A stretch of 64,000 nt of DNA from Bacteroidota bacterium (GCA_026391455.1 JAPLEH010000001.1:1-64000), one strand, 5' to 3'. Shown: positions 36,054-47,675, numbered from the stretch's first letter. Notes: generated from the sequence alone by a model not told the origin. Translations and numbers: made by a program.

Positions 36054-36062
36054 GGGCGCAAA
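36054..36062 (-). promoter_or_regulatory. Promoter-like TTTGCGCCC upstream of the 69-residue gene
   Basis: On the minus strand the bases read TTTGCGCCC, matching the end of the -7 elements at mfd and the glycosyltransferase. The preceding bases (tcaaa) fit the TAnn half poorly. The remainder of 36003-36299 holds only the gyrB terminator and no gene. Confidence 0.4.
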
Positions 36063-36238
36063 TTTGACAGGATATATGTTAAAACGGCTCTTATGGAGAA
36101 CTAAACTGCTCGTTACTAGTAGTTTATGAACGTATTGAGTAAGTGCTATTAATTTTGCAGAATCCGCATAATGTGTGTTTTTCTGCTGTTTACTGCCGGA
36201 AAATATACCTGTTTGCGTTGGTTGCTAACGGCTGGTCG

Positions 36239-36267
36239 CAAAAAAAAGCATTGCCGGTTGGCAATGC
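36239..36267 (-). terminator. Rho-independent terminator of gyrB
   Basis: On the minus strand GCATTGCC pairs with GGCAATGC around a 4-nt loop and is followed by eight or more T residues. It lies 33 bp after the gyrB stop. Confidence 0.9.
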
Positions 36268-36299
36268 CTGGTGTATACAAGTGCATTAATGTGCGAAAA

Positions 36300-38294
<1,995 letters not shown>

Positions 38295-38324
38295 CTATGG
38301 ATTTTCGGGAAAAAATGTAACTCA

Positions 38325-38332
38325 CAAATGTA
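38325..38332 (-). promoter_or_regulatory. -7 element TACATTTG of gyrB
   Basis: On the minus strand TACATTTG matches TAnnTTTG exactly and lies 45 bp before the gyrB start. A TTTT-rich segment about 20 bp further upstream could be a weak -33 box. Confidence 0.55.
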
Positions 38333-38512
38333 CTGAAAATAGAGGGGAAAACCGGGGTATATTACCTCTTTTTATGCCGTTTTAACAGCCCAATGTGGAT
38401 AAAGAATTCCCCTGTTTAGGATATGCGAAAACCAGGATTTTAGAGTTGTGGAAATCAGGTCTTTTTTAGACTCCCGGGTCTGCCAGATCAGCCATTCTCC
38501 AATAGGTTCAAA

Positions 38513-39889
38513 TCAAAACAAATCATCCCCCGGCTGCCAGGGCTTGTCCTCTTCGTACGAAATATAATCAAATGCATCGATGTGCAGGGCCGGAAAGATC
38601 ATAATGACCTGCAATACATTGAATAAAATAAGCGGATAAAGGAGCAGAATAAATTCAAGGCCCGCACCCTTTCCGAAAAAGAGCACCAACAGCAGGATTC
38701 CCAGAACGAAAATATTCAGATAGAGGTTAACGTAATACCCGGTACTGGAATTGAGCATAAAATAAAACAATGCTGCAGAAACCCCCACGGTCAGGATAGC
38801 ATTGGCAGGGCCGTTTGAAAGCGTCAAAACCAATCGAAGGCCCAGGAAGATCATAAAGATCGTAGCAATGCCATTGGTGGAGGATGCAGCGAAATCTTCC
38901 AGGGACTTTTTTCGTTCCGAAAAGGTATGATTTCTGTCGGCATCAAACAGCATGATCAACCATCCGAAAAAACCAATCACCGGCAAGAGGAAAAACCAAA
39001 ACTGCAACCGCGATGTTTGTTTCCATGACATAAAAAATTCCATCATGAATTTACGCAGGTACCAGGCAGAACAAAAAAGCAAGGGTATGGTACTGAGTAT
39101 ATTCAACAGGTAATACCATTTCAGAAAATTGAAGCTTCCCATCGACGAATAACCCTCTCTTCCGGCATATTCTGCGAATGACTGAAGGGAGAAACTGCAT
39201 CCAATAACGGACAATAGTAAATACAATTTAAGTGACCAGAATACAAGCGTGCCTGATAGTTTTGAATATTCATTTCCCGGGTTCAGTAATCTTGGATGAT
39301 ACCCCCGCGCTTTACCCTGTCCATAATTGACCAGTTCACAAAACAATATAAAATTGATTACCAGGCTGAGTACATACGCAAAGTAATAGAGAGTTAAACC
39401 CGAACTGTTCGATTCTATCCGGAGCAGATCTTTCAATTTTTCAATGCCCTGTATCGCAGAAAAAACATTGTTGTTGCCGAATATCAGTAAACTCAACACC
39501 AATATCAACAGGATGCGTTTTACGTCGGGTTTGGTAAGTAACAGAAAAAACATATACGGGGCCACATACACCAGTTGGTTGATCCAAAACATCAATGCAT
39601 GGTTCGAAGATTCGGGATCGGGTTTATCATAAAGGAATAACACCAGCAAGCGGGTTGCTACTGAAAATAATATGGCCCCGACTGCTGCCCTCATCATACC
39701 AGTGGCAAATCCTGCCGCTGCCAGTATGATAATGGGTGGTAGTATCTGAACGATGATCGTGAAAAGGCTGAACATGCCATTTGAGCCGTCGCGTAGAATG
39801 GCGTATTGCCATACAATTAATCCGGCCACCATCGCGAACAGCAGAAAGATCAGGCCAAAATGCCTGAGATAGGATTTATTGTTTTCCAT
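38513..39889 (-). CDS. Unknown multi-pass membrane protein
   Basis: A 458-residue protein with about 12-13 predicted hydrophobic segments. No transporter, enzyme or polysaccharide-synthesis motif is recognised. The N-terminus (ENNKSYLRHFGLIFLLFAMVAG) looks like an inner-membrane start with a basic cytoplasmic end, and the last 20 residues are acidic and soluble. It begins 27 bp after lpxC-fabZ, so it is probably co-transcribed. In many Bacteroidota lpxA follows lpxC-fabZ, and here this gene takes that position. A link to envelope biogenesis is suggested only by context. Confidence 0.65.
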   Translation of the reverse strand: MENNKSYLRHFGLIFLLFAMVAGLIVWQYAILRDGSNGMFSLFTIIVQILPPIIILAAAGFATGMMRAAVGAILFSVATRLLVLFLYDKPDPESSNHALMFWINQLVYVAPYMFFLLLTKPDVKRILLILVLSLLIFGNNNVFSAIQGIEKLKDLLRIESNSSGLTLYYFAYVLSLVINFILFCELVNYGQGKARGYHPRLLNPGNEYSKLSGTLVFWSLKLYLLLSVIGCSFSLQSFAEYAGREGYSSMGSFNFLKWYYLLNILSTIPLLFCSAWYLRKFMMEFFMSWKQTSRLQFWFFLLPVIGFFGWLIMLFDADRNHTFSERKKSLEDFAASSTNGIATIFMIFLGLRLVLTLSNGPANAILTVGVSAALFYFMLNSSTGYYVNLYLNIFVLGILLLVLFFGKGAGLEFILLLYPLILFNVLQVIMIFPALHIDAFDYISYEEDKPWQPGDDLF

Positions 39890-39916
39890 ATATATGAAAG
39901 CTATACGTTTCGGGTA

Positions 39917-41320
39917 TTAACGCTTCACGATCTGTGCCACCAGGTCGGCCTCTGCACATACTTTATTGCCCACATAGGTGGTGCCCTTCATTTCGCAGAT
40001 ACCGCGGCGAATGGGTGCCGATAATTCCATTTTCAGGATAAGGGTATCGCCGGGGCGTACCATGTGCTTGAATTTGCAATTATCTATCTTCAGGAAATAG
40101 GTGTCATACTGACCGTCTCCACTCAGGTTGATAGCTAATATACCACCGCATTGGGCCAGCGCTTCGATCTGCAATACGCCCGGCATTACCGGATTGCCCG
40201 GAAAATGCCCCTGGAAGAACCATTCGTTGAAGGTTACGTTCTTGATACCCACGATATGCGTATCGCTGAGCTCGATGATCTTATCTACCAGCGCAAATGG
40301 GAACCTGTGCGGCAAAGTTTTTTCTATGAATTGCTGATCATATACCGGGGGCTGGTTGGGGTTGTATACCGGTACTCCTTTGGTATGTTTATTCTTCTTG
40401 ATGTATTGTTTGATCTTACGGGCAAACTCCACATTGGTACTGTGACCGGGGCGATTGGCAATAATGCGGCCTTTGATGGGATAACCGATCAGGGCCAGAT
40501 CGCCAATCACATCCAGTAATTTGTGCCGGGCCGGTTCGTTGGGAAAACGAAGCTCCAGGTTATTAAGGTAGCCCTCACTTTTTACTTCTATTTTTTCTTT
40601 ATTGAATATTTTCCGCAGGCGGCCCATTTCTTTTTCATCCACGGGCTTGTCCACGATCACGATCGCATTATTCACGTCCCCGCCTTTGATCAGGTTGTTG
40701 TCGAGCAGCATTTCCAGTTCATGCAGAAAACAAAATGTGCGGCAGGGAGAAATTTCCTGTTTGAATTCACTGATATGTTTGAGGCCCGCATGCTGTGTGC
40801 CCAATACGGGTGAATTAAAATCGATCAACGTGGTCACCTGGTAATCCATTGCCGGCATCGCCACCATTTCCACGCGCTTGGATTCATCGTAGTGATAAAT
40901 ATTCTCATCGATGCTGTACCATACTTTGGCCGCATCCTGTTCTACGATGCCCGCTTCTTCGATCAGCTCCACAAATGGCTGCGAACTCCCATCCATGATC
41001 GGCATTTCAGGCCCGTTGATCTCGAGGAGGCAATTATCCACCCCCATTCCCACTAAGGCTGCCAGCACATGCTCCACGGTACTCACTTTGGCGCCATTAG
41101 CTTCCAGGGTGGTGCCACGGCTTACATCCGTAACGAGATCGCAATCCGCTTTGATTACAGGCTGGTTGGGCATATCGATCCGCTGAAACTGGTAACCAAA
41201 GCCGGGCGCGGCAGGTTTCAGGGTTAGATCGGCCAATACACCGGTATGCAGGCCCGTGCCGGAAATGCTTACCGATGACTTCAACGTATGCTGTTTATTA
41301 GGATTGAAATTCGGATCCAT
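39917..41320 (-). CDS. lpxC-fabZ: Bifunctional LpxC deacetylase / FabZ dehydratase
   Basis: A 467-residue fusion typical of Bacteroidota. Residues about 1-300 are LpxC, the zinc deacetylase that commits UDP-acyl-GlcNAc to lipid A. Its motifs include TVEHVLAALVGMGVDNC (first zinc His) and HKLLDVIGDLALIG (second zinc His and Asp). Residues about 320-467 are FabZ, the 3-hydroxyacyl-ACP dehydratase, with LPHRFPFALVD and the catalytic GHFPGNPVMPGVLQIEALAQ. The two enzymes compete for the same acyl-ACP pool, so the fusion balances lipid A and phospholipid synthesis. A TATCTTTG promoter lies upstream. Confidence 0.97.
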   Translation of the reverse strand: MDPNFNPNKQHTLKSSVSISGTGLHTGVLADLTLKPAAPGFGYQFQRIDMPNQPVIKADCDLVTDVSRGTTLEANGAKVSTVEHVLAALVGMGVDNCLLEINGPEMPIMDGSSQPFVELIEEAGIVEQDAAKVWYSIDENIYHYDESKRVEMVAMPAMDYQVTTLIDFNSPVLGTQHAGLKHISEFKQEISPCRTFCFLHELEMLLDNNLIKGGDVNNAIVIVDKPVDEKEMGRLRKIFNKEKIEVKSEGYLNNLELRFPNEPARHKLLDVIGDLALIGYPIKGRIIANRPGHSTNVEFARKIKQYIKKNKHTKGVPVYNPNQPPVYDQQFIEKTLPHRFPFALVDKIIELSDTHIVGIKNVTFNEWFFQGHFPGNPVMPGVLQIEALAQCGGILAINLSGDGQYDTYFLKIDNCKFKHMVRPGDTLILKMELSAPIRRGICEMKGTTYVGNKVCAEADLVAQIVKR

Positions 41321-41357
41321 TCGCTTGGTTTATTGCTTTCAGGAAATTAATGCCGGG

Positions 41358-41365
41358 CAAAGATA
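41358..41365 (-). promoter_or_regulatory. -7 element TATCTTTG of lpxC-fabZ
   Basis: An exact match to TAnnTTTG on the minus strand, 37 bp before the lpxC start. The region further upstream is low-complexity repeat, so any -33 box would lie in the repeat. Confidence 0.6.
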
Positions 41366-41366
41366 A

Positions 41367-41520
41367 ATAGCTAATTTGATAATTTGCTAATGTGCTAATG
41401 AAACAGCCGGAAATGACCAGTGTGGGAGAACTGTCTAGAAATGTGAAAATGAGTAAATGTGAGAATGTGAAAATGTGCCGGTACGTACAAATCTAAATTC
41501 TAAAATCGAAAATCTAAAAT
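41367..41520. repeat. Three adjoining low-complexity repeats upstream of lpxC
   Basis: In order: gctaatttg units (41367-41405, like 6916-6945), gtgaaaatg units (about 41441-41478), and ctaaaatcg/aaaatctaaaa units (41492-41520, like 20667-20727). Further acatc-type units continue to 41563. No gene is present between lpxC and the glycosyltransferase. Confidence 0.65.
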
Positions 41521-41563
41521 AACCCACACCGTACATCTAACATCGTACATCTATCATTGCACA

Positions 41564-42439
41564 TCAAACAATCCTATAATTCCTGTACTCAAACGGCCTT
41601 ATCCCTGTCAGTTTTTCGAAGCGGTAGGAGAGGTTGTCTTTAAAATTGAATTTCTTTCGGCGGGTGTCAAAATTTACCTGCCAGTTCTTTTCTGCAATGC
41701 GCTGTTTCATTACTCCCGGGTGAGTGCCTTTGTAAAGGGCCAGGGAATCCACATCGTTGAAGAAATCGAAATGTTCTTCCGCTTGTACATCCGGTACGGA
41801 CCAGTTTTGCCCATTCCAGAGACTGTAGAAATTACTCAGCTTTTCCAGTTGCTTATGCGGATGACGTACCCATCCATAATGATAGATGCCTGCATTGATC
41901 TTTTTTACATTCAGTTTTTTATTGTCGTTGGTACGGAAGCCCTGTGCATCCCGGTATGAAACTACCCGCTTGTTGTTGCGAATGATGCGTATCTCGTGGG
42001 CATACCAGCGGCGTGAATCACCTACATAATCATAAGTGCCATAAAAATGATGGTAATGGAATAACAATCCTTCCACATTGAGATCGTTCCGGTATTTTTC
42101 TACGGCAGCCTGTATGGCCGGCAGATCCTGCTCATGTACTACTTCATCGGCCTGCAGGTAGAAGGCCCAGTCGGCATCGGGGCTCACATGGGCCAGGGCT
42201 TTATCCGTTTCCACCGCCAGTACTTGTCCGCCTTCTTTCAATGAATCGTCCCACACCGAATGAAAAATTTTTATTTTGGGAGAGCCGATGGATTCGATCA
42301 GTTGCAGCGTGGTATCATCACTGTTGCCAATGCTCACAATAAATTCGTCCACGATCGGGAGTATGGAGGTGATGGACTCCACTACCGGGTAATCAAATTT
42401 TACAGCATTTCGTACAAAGGTGAATCCGGAGATTTTCAT
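41564..42439 (-). CDS. Glycosyltransferase family 2-like protein
   Basis: A 291-residue cytoplasmic glycosyltransferase of the GT-A fold. The N-terminal strand and loop (KISGFTFVRNAVKFDYPVVE) match family 2 enzymes that start with a short FVRN motif. An IGNSDDTT segment follows, and YLQADEVVHEQDL near residue 96 replaces the usual DxD metal motif with QADE. The C-terminal half is rich in Tyr, His and Arg. It lies in a cluster with lpxD and lpxC-fabZ, so a role in lipid A, LPS or surface-glycan decoration is plausible. Donor and acceptor are unknown. Confidence 0.8.
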   Translation of the reverse strand: MKISGFTFVRNAVKFDYPVVESITSILPIVDEFIVSIGNSDDTTLQLIESIGSPKIKIFHSVWDDSLKEGGQVLAVETDKALAHVSPDADWAFYLQADEVVHEQDLPAIQAAVEKYRNDLNVEGLLFHYHHFYGTYDYVGDSRRWYAHEIRIIRNNKRVVSYRDAQGFRTNDNKKLNVKKINAGIYHYGWVRHPHKQLEKLSNFYSLWNGQNWSVPDVQAEEHFDFFNDVDSLALYKGTHPGVMKQRIAEKNWQVNFDTRRKKFNFKDNLSYRFEKLTGIRPFEYRNYRIV

Positions 42440-42448
42440 GGGCGCAAA
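42440..42448 (-). promoter_or_regulatory. Promoter-like TTTGCGCCC abutting the glycosyltransferase start
   Basis: On the minus strand taaTTTGCGCCC runs straight into the ATG at 42439, with 5 nt between the TTTG and the start codon. The TA half is one base closer than in the consensus. Confidence 0.4.
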
Positions 42449-42491
42449 TTACGACAGTAGCGGAAATTTCACGGAGGATAATTGACCGTAA

Positions 42492-43418
42492 TTAATTTTT
42501 CAGTGGGGCCTTTTCTTCCCGGTAATTATATCGGAATATGTATTCCCGTACTCCAAAGTCTATATGGTTTAAGTCGTTTTTCATTAACCGGAAAAGACGG
42601 CTGTTTTTTTCCAGCCGGTATAATGAAAGGGTTTCTTTTCTTTTTTCAACGATCGAATCCGCGTTGATCGATACAGGGATGATTTGTTTTTCCTTAAGTT
42701 TATTTGTTCCGGTATTATAAGTGTACACGATTCGTTCGGAAGGTTTATACCTGAATTTTGTATAGTACGGGCTATCGGGTTCTCTGTACAAAGTAATGTT
42801 GTTGTGCTTATCATACCGCATTATGGCGTGTAATTGTGGCTGATCGCAGCAAAAGTTGCGGCATAGGTAGTTGTAATAGTTCCTAGTTAGTTTGTCTTTT
42901 ATTTCCAGTAGTTGGTTTTTTTTGTCGAAAACTTCTTTTCTGATAGTAGTGGTATCTGCAATGGCAGAGCCTGGTTTATATGCCATGAAATAATAGGTCA
43001 TGACGATTTTTCTTCCACGTCGATAGGATGTCACCGATGCTGAGGAGTCTCCTTTAGGTTCCCGCCAGTGTTTACCTATGATGGTATCCCAACGAATAGG
43101 ATGATTGCCACTGTTCCTGCTTTTCGTTACGGCAAAGCAGGTATTCCCCGCTTCGTCAAAACGAAAAATGGCTACACTATCCGTAAATCCTTTTTTGATG
43201 TACTTGTCTTTTGGAACATTTAATAGTACAGTACAGGACTTAATTCCTCTTTGTTTGATTTCCTCTTTATTGAAAAGCGGTGTATTACTGACGGAGACTA
43301 AGTATTCGTAGTCATCGCGGGGGCGGTTCCATAAGAGCCAGGATGGTAGTTGACCGGAGAGAATAGCAACCCGGGTGGTCAGTAAAATGGCTATAAAAAC
43401 AACTTTTTTCAACATCAT
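42492..43418 (-). CDS. Unknown secreted protein
   Basis: A 308-residue protein with an N-terminal signal peptide ([22 protein letters not shown]). The mature part is Lys, Arg and Tyr rich and predicts repeated beta strands similar to YD/RHS-like or antitoxin-like beta repeats ([21 protein letters not shown]). Four Cys cluster around residues 190-196 (LCRNFCCDQ). No known family is recognised. Its ATG overlaps the lpxD stop in ATGA, so it is translationally coupled to lpxD, yet the content gives no link to lipid A. Confidence 0.6.
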   Translation of the reverse strand: MMLKKVVFIAILLTTRVAILSGQLPSWLLWNRPRDDYEYLVSVSNTPLFNKEEIKQRGIKSCTVLLNVPKDKYIKKGFTDSVAIFRFDEAGNTCFAVTKSRNSGNHPIRWDTIIGKHWREPKGDSSASVTSYRRGRKIVMTYYFMAYKPGSAIADTTTIRKEVFDKKNQLLEIKDKLTRNYYNYLCRNFCCDQPQLHAIMRYDKHNNITLYREPDSPYYTKFRYKPSERIVYTYNTGTNKLKEKQIIPVSINADSIVEKRKETLSLYRLEKNSRLFRLMKNDLNHIDFGVREYIFRYNYREEKAPLKN

Positions 43419-44458
43419 ACTTTTTCTTCGAGCAACTGCTTTACCAGCGCTTCCAGTTCCTTCACCCGCTTTTCCAACTCCGGCAAACGGCGGCTTACTG
43501 CCTGGCTGCGAAGGGCGGAAGTATAGTCGTATGCGGGTGATCCGGTAACGGCTTTGCCCGGTTCAATGGATTTGCTCACGCCGCTCTGGGCATTTACTTT
43601 GGCCCCATCGCCCAATTGTATATGACCAACAATTCCGGCTTGTCCACCGATCATTACCCCATTTCCGATCTTGGTACTGCCACTTACCCCGGCCTGGGCT
43701 GCGATTACTGTACTGTAGCCCACTTCCACATTATGGGCAATCTGGATCAGGTTGTCCAGTTTGGCTCCTTTCTTTATTAGTGTTGATCCAATGGTAGCCC
43801 GGTCAATGGTGGCATTGGCTCCGATCTCCACATAGTCTTCGATTACCACGTTGCCGATCTGCGGTACTTTTTTGAAACTGCCATCTGCCTGCGGGGCAAA
43901 TCCGAAACCATCACTGCCAATTACCGTGCCGGCATGAATGGTGATATTATTTCCCAGTTTGCAATCGTGATAGATTTTTACCCCGGGATGAATGATACAA
44001 TTGTCGCCTATAGTAACATTATTTCCGATATACGCATTGGGAAATATTTTCGTGTTATTGCCCACTTTCACCTGGTCGCCGAGGTAGGCAAAGGCCCCGA
44101 TAAATACATGCTCACCATAGCTGGCCGAAGGGCTGATATAGCTGGGTTCCTGTATACCGGTAAGTTGCTGTTGTGCGATCTCCTGGTATTTGCTCAGCAG
44201 GGTGGCAAAAGCGGTATAGGCATCCGGTACCCGTATGAGGGTGGCATGGATGGGTTGTTTTAATTCATAGGCTTCATTAATGATAATCACGGACGCTTTG
44301 GTGCTGTACAAAAACTCCTCATACTTCGGGTTAGCGAAAAAAGTAAGTTGCCCTTCTTTGGCTTCTTCAATTTTTCCGAAGGAAGAAACTGTTACGGAGG
44401 CATCACCATCCGTCTGTCCGTTTATCATTTGCGCTACTTGCGCTGCGGGAAATTTCAT
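43415..44458 (-). CDS. lpxD: UDP-3-O-acylglucosamine N-acyltransferase
   Basis: A 347-residue enzyme that adds the second 3-hydroxyacyl chain to UDP-acyl-glucosamine in lipid A synthesis. The N-terminal uridine-binding domain (residues 1-100) precedes a left-handed beta helix of hexapeptide repeats ([19 protein letters not shown]...). The catalytic His is in [11 protein letters not shown]. The C-terminal alpha-helical tail ([16 protein letters not shown]) is the ACP-contact coil. The length is typical (about 340). It is coupled to the secreted unknown protein downstream and sits 104 bp after the HD-domain gene. Confidence 0.96.
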   Translation of the reverse strand: MKFPAAQVAQMINGQTDGDASVTVSSFGKIEEAKEGQLTFFANPKYEEFLYSTKASVIIINEAYELKQPIHATLIRVPDAYTAFATLLSKYQEIAQQQLTGIQEPSYISPSASYGEHVFIGAFAYLGDQVKVGNNTKIFPNAYIGNNVTIGDNCIIHPGVKIYHDCKLGNNITIHAGTVIGSDGFGFAPQADGSFKKVPQIGNVVIEDYVEIGANATIDRATIGSTLIKKGAKLDNLIQIAHNVEVGYSTVIAAQAGVSGSTKIGNGVMIGGQAGIVGHIQLGDGAKVNAQSGVSKSIEPGKAVTGSPAYDYTSALRSQAVSRRLPELEKRVKELEALVKQLLEEKV

Positions 44459-44562
44459 GCTGCTTGTTTCAATGTTTTATCTTTCGCACGGCTGCCATTT
44501 CTATGGCAGTTCAAACGGCCAAAGAGTTGCATAGAACATTAAATTATCATTTTCCATAGCTA

Positions 44563-45810
44563 TTATGCAGGCCAGAGTCCGCGATAATAACAAATGTAAT
44601 ATTTTTTCACCGTGCCACTCAGATTCTGTTGTATCAGGGCATTATCCACCTTCGAAATGTCACGGATAGTACCGTCTTTAAAGAGAATATTGATGCGCTC
44701 ATCGCCGGGGTTGTAGGTAGTATTACTTGTTTCTCCGGTGAATGCAAAATAGTCTGCATCCGCTTCGGAGATACCGGCTTCTTCAGCAGCGGCCTTCCGG
44801 TTGGACGCTACCAATGAATCGGGAAAGGGTTCTGCCTGAAGCTTCACTTTAAATAATCTTCTTTCTACTAAAGAACGGCAAAGCAGGCTTAATATTTTGT
44901 CGCTGTGCGAACACCAGTTTTTAATAGTGGTCATTACATCATAATCGTCAAGCTGACAGAATATGGGGAGCTGATCTTCTGTAAAGCCGGACCCGTTTTC
45001 CCCGGACGGGTGGTAATCGGTGGTTAAGAAATAGGCCAGGGCGGGAGTGGCTGCCGGAACATCTTCCCCCTGGCTGATCAATTGCTTGGCTCTGCGGATG
45101 ATCTTTACCAGCATCATTTCCGCGGCCAGTACCGTTTTGTGAAGATATACCTGCCAGTACATGAGCCGGCGGGATACCAGAAATTTTTCAATAGAATAGA
45201 TTGCTTTTTCCTCTACCAGCAATTCCCCGTTTTTCACAGCCAGCATCTTTAAGATACGGTCGTACCCGATTACCCCTTCTGCCACTCCGGTAAAAAAACT
45301 ATCCCGGTTGAGATAATCCATACGGTCCACATCAAGCTGACCGGAGACCAGTTGAGAGAGAAATTTTTTCGGATGTACCCCGGTAAAAATATCAATCGCC
45401 GTTTGCAACTGGCCGTTGTATTGCTCGTTGAGCTTATGCATAATGAGGAGCGAAATATCTTCATGATGCGCATCCGGGATCAGCTCATTTTCGAGCGTGT
45501 GTGAATAAGGGCCATGGCCGATATCGTGCAGCAGTATTGCTACTTTGGCACCCAGTTCCTCTTCCGGAGTAATGGCAATATCCTTACTTTTCAGTTCGGC
45601 AAGGGCCGTACACATTAAGTGATAGGCACCCAGGGAGTGATGAAGCCGGGAATGAACTGCACCGGGATATACCAGGTGTGCAAAAGCCATCTGATGTATA
45701 TTACGCAACCGCTGGTACCAGGGATGGGAGATAAGTTGTAATATTAAAGGGTGGTCGATGGTAATAAAACCATATACCGGGTCGTTGATGATCTTGCGAA
45801 CTGCTGGCAT
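44563..45810 (-). CDS. HD-domain phosphohydrolase (dGTPase-like)
   Basis: A 415-residue cytoplasmic protein with the HD metal site. The first His is in YPGAVHSRLHHSLGAYHL, the HD pair in LLHDIGHGPYSHTLEN, and a further Asp in SGQLDVDRMDYLNRDS. This arrangement is that of SAMHD1/dGTPase-like proteins, which hydrolyse dNTPs, although substrate cannot be told from sequence. The gene is divergent from porX and upstream of lpxD; the neighbourhood porX-HD-lpxD-lpxC recurs in Bacteroidota, as I recall. It has an exact TACATTTG promoter at 45849-45856. Confidence 0.88.
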   Translation of the reverse strand: MPAVRKIINDPVYGFITIDHPLILQLISHPWYQRLRNIHQMAFAHLVYPGAVHSRLHHSLGAYHLMCTALAELKSKDIAITPEEELGAKVAILLHDIGHGPYSHTLENELIPDAHHEDISLLIMHKLNEQYNGQLQTAIDIFTGVHPKKFLSQLVSGQLDVDRMDYLNRDSFFTGVAEGVIGYDRILKMLAVKNGELLVEEKAIYSIEKFLVSRRLMYWQVYLHKTVLAAEMMLVKIIRRAKQLISQGEDVPAATPALAYFLTTDYHPSGENGSGFTEDQLPIFCQLDDYDVMTTIKNWCSHSDKILSLLCRSLVERRLFKVKLQAEPFPDSLVASNRKAAAEEAGISEADADYFAFTGETSNTTYNPGDERINILFKDGTIRDISKVDNALIQQNLSGTVKKYYICYYRGLWPA

Positions 45811-45848
45811 TGTTGCGGATTTGTTAAAGGCCCGTCAAAGGCAGACGG

Positions 45849-45856
45849 CAAATGTA
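45849..45856 (-). promoter_or_regulatory. -7 element TACATTTG of the HD-domain gene
   Basis: An exact TAnnTTTG match on the minus strand, 38 bp before the HD-gene start. Confidence 0.55.
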
Positions 45857-45900
45857 CAAAGGGCAGGATTAATAAGCTATTTTTACCGAAACGGGGTATT

Positions 45901-46116
45901 AAAGCTGCGAGCCGTCAGCTACGAGCTTCGAGCTGCAAGCTGCAAGAAAACAGCCAGTAACCCGCAACGAGTAACCAGCAACCAGTAACAAGCAACAAGA
46001 AACCAGCAACCCGCCACGGTTTACCTGCCGTAATGAAATGCAGGTATGCGGGCACGCCAATAACCAGTAACGAGCAACCAGTAACAAGCAACAAGAAACC
46101 AGAAACAAGAAACAGC
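45901..46116. repeat. Tandem AACCAGTAACAAGC-type repeats directly before porX
   Basis: The tract begins with agctgcaagc/agctacgagc units and continues as many copies of aaccagtaac/aacaagcaac, broken by a hairpin at 46010-46053. It runs up to the ATG of porX, so the porX leader is repeat DNA. No separate gene lies in 45811-46116. Confidence 0.75.
46010..46053. repeat. REP-like hairpin within the porX leader repeat
   Basis: CCCGC (46010-46014) pairs with GCGGG near 46048-46052, and ACGG with CCGT inside. It shares CCGTAATGAAATG with the minus strand of the hairpin at 229-283, and caacccgccacgg with 59108-59120. Confidence 0.5.
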
Positions 46117-47673
46117 ATGGCAATAGCAAAAATTATTTGGGTGGATGATGAGATCGAAAGTCTACAGTCGCAGAAAATGTTTCTCGAAAACAAGGGCTAT
46201 GAAGTACAAACCTTTACCAATGGGTTCGATGCCATTGATTATGTAAAGGAAAACCAGGTGGATGTAGTACTTATCGATGAAAGCATGCCCGGCATTACCG
46301 GATTGGAAACGCTGGCCAAAATAAAGGAAGTGAACCAGTCATTGCCCGTAGTGCTCATTACCAAGAATGAGACTGAGAACCTGATGGATGAAGCCATTGG
46401 TTCGCAGATCAGCGATTACCTGATTAAACCGGTAAACCCCAACCAGGTTTGGCTCAGCCTTAAAAAGATCATTGATAACCGCCGGCTCGTGGCAGAAAAA
46501 ACTACTACAGCCTATCAGCAGCAGTTCAGACATCTCTTTACCGCGCTCAATAGTAATCCAGATTACAACGAATGGATGGAGATATACCGTAAACTGGTTT
46601 ATTGGGAACTGGAGATGCAGAAAAGCGACAGCCCTGAAATGCAGGAGATATTGCAAAATCAGAAAAGCGAAGCAAATACCGAGTTCTTCAAATTTGTATC
46701 CCGCAATTATTCCAGTTGGATATCGCCCAAAAGTACCGATGGCCCTGTAATGAGCCATACCCTGCTGAAGTATAAAGTATTGCCGCATGCGGAGAAAGGA
46801 ACACCGCTGTTCTTTCTATTGATCGACAACCTGCGCTTTGATCAATGGAAAGCGATACAACCCATATTTGCGGAAAGCTTCCGCATTATGGAAGAAGAAA
46901 GTTTTTACAGCATACTTCCTACGGCCACGCAATATTGCCGCAATGCCATATTCGCCGGCATGATGCCCCTTGAGATCGAAAAACAATTTCCCCTGCAATG
47001 GAAGAATGATGAAGAGGAAGGCGGTAAGAATTTACACGAAGAAGAATTTTTACGGGCACAGATCAAGCGGCTGGGCCATTCGGACATGCGCGTATCGTAT
47101 ACCAAAGTGGTGAACAACCAGGCTGGCCTCGATCTCGTGAATAATATACATAACCTGCTGAACAATGACCTGAATGTGATCGTGTATAATTTTGTGGATA
47201 TGCTGAGCCATGCCCGTACCGAAATGGAAGTGCTGAAGGAACTGGCAGGTGATGAAATGAGTTATCGCAGCATTACAGCCAGTTGGTTTGAACACTCTCC
47301 TCTGCACCAGGCATTGAAAAAAATTGCGGATAAGAATATCAAGATCGTGCTGGCAACCGACCATGGCAGCGTAAGGGTGAAAACGCCCTGCAAAGTGGTA
47401 GGTGATAAACAGACCACCACCAACCTGCGGTATAAACACGGCCGCAACCTGAATTATGAACCCAAAGAAGTGCTGGCATTCCGCGATCCGCGCGAAGCAG
47501 GATTGCCTGTACCTACTATCAATTCTTCTTTCATTTTTGCCCGGGAAGACAGTTTCCTTTGTTATCCCAATAACTATAATTACTATGTAAATTATTACCG
47601 CAATACCTTTCAGCATGGCGGGGTGAGCCTCGAAGAGATGATCGTGCCGGTGATTAAAATGCAGCGTAAATAA
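46117..47673 (+). CDS. porX: T9SS two-component regulator PorX (receiver + PglZ)
   Basis: A 518-residue response regulator from ATG 46117; the open frame extends upstream only through repeat DNA. The N-terminal receiver domain (residues 1-120) has the acidic pair D10/D11 and the phospho-acceptor D54 (LIDESMPG). After a helical linker, residues about 205-510 are a PglZ/alkaline-phosphatase-like domain with FLLIDNLRFDQW, TATQYCRNAIFAGM and LATDHGSV, which hold the metal ligands. In studied species PorX with PorY controls type IX secretion genes. The T9SS-sorted subtilase at 30.3 kb is a likely downstream client of that system. porY is not in the window. Confidence 0.93.
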   Translation: MAIAKIIWVDDEIESLQSQKMFLENKGYEVQTFTNGFDAIDYVKENQVDVVLIDESMPGITGLETLAKIKEVNQSLPVVLITKNETENLMDEAIGSQISDYLIKPVNPNQVWLSLKKIIDNRRLVAEKTTTAYQQQFRHLFTALNSNPDYNEWMEIYRKLVYWELEMQKSDSPEMQEILQNQKSEANTEFFKFVSRNYSSWISPKSTDGPVMSHTLLKYKVLPHAEKGTPLFFLLIDNLRFDQWKAIQPIFAESFRIMEEESFYSILPTATQYCRNAIFAGMMPLEIEKQFPLQWKNDEEEGGKNLHEEEFLRAQIKRLGHSDMRVSYTKVVNNQAGLDLVNNIHNLLNNDLNVIVYNFVDMLSHARTEMEVLKELAGDEMSYRSITASWFEHSPLHQALKKIADKNIKIVLATDHGSVRVKTPCKVVGDKQTTTNLRYKHGRNLNYEPKEVLAFRDPREAGLPVPTINSSFIFAREDSFLCYPNNYNYYVNYYRNTFQHGGVSLEEMIVPVIKMQRK

Positions 47674-47675
47674 AC

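Noticed and set aside
38445-38500. Terminator-like AGACTCCCGGGTCT near 38470
   Set aside because: The stem is imperfect and followed by A, not T, on the strand of the gene it would serve.
46033-46116. 28-residue N-terminal extension of PorX
   Set aside because: The extra residues come from the intergenic repeat; the receiver domain begins directly after ATG 46117.
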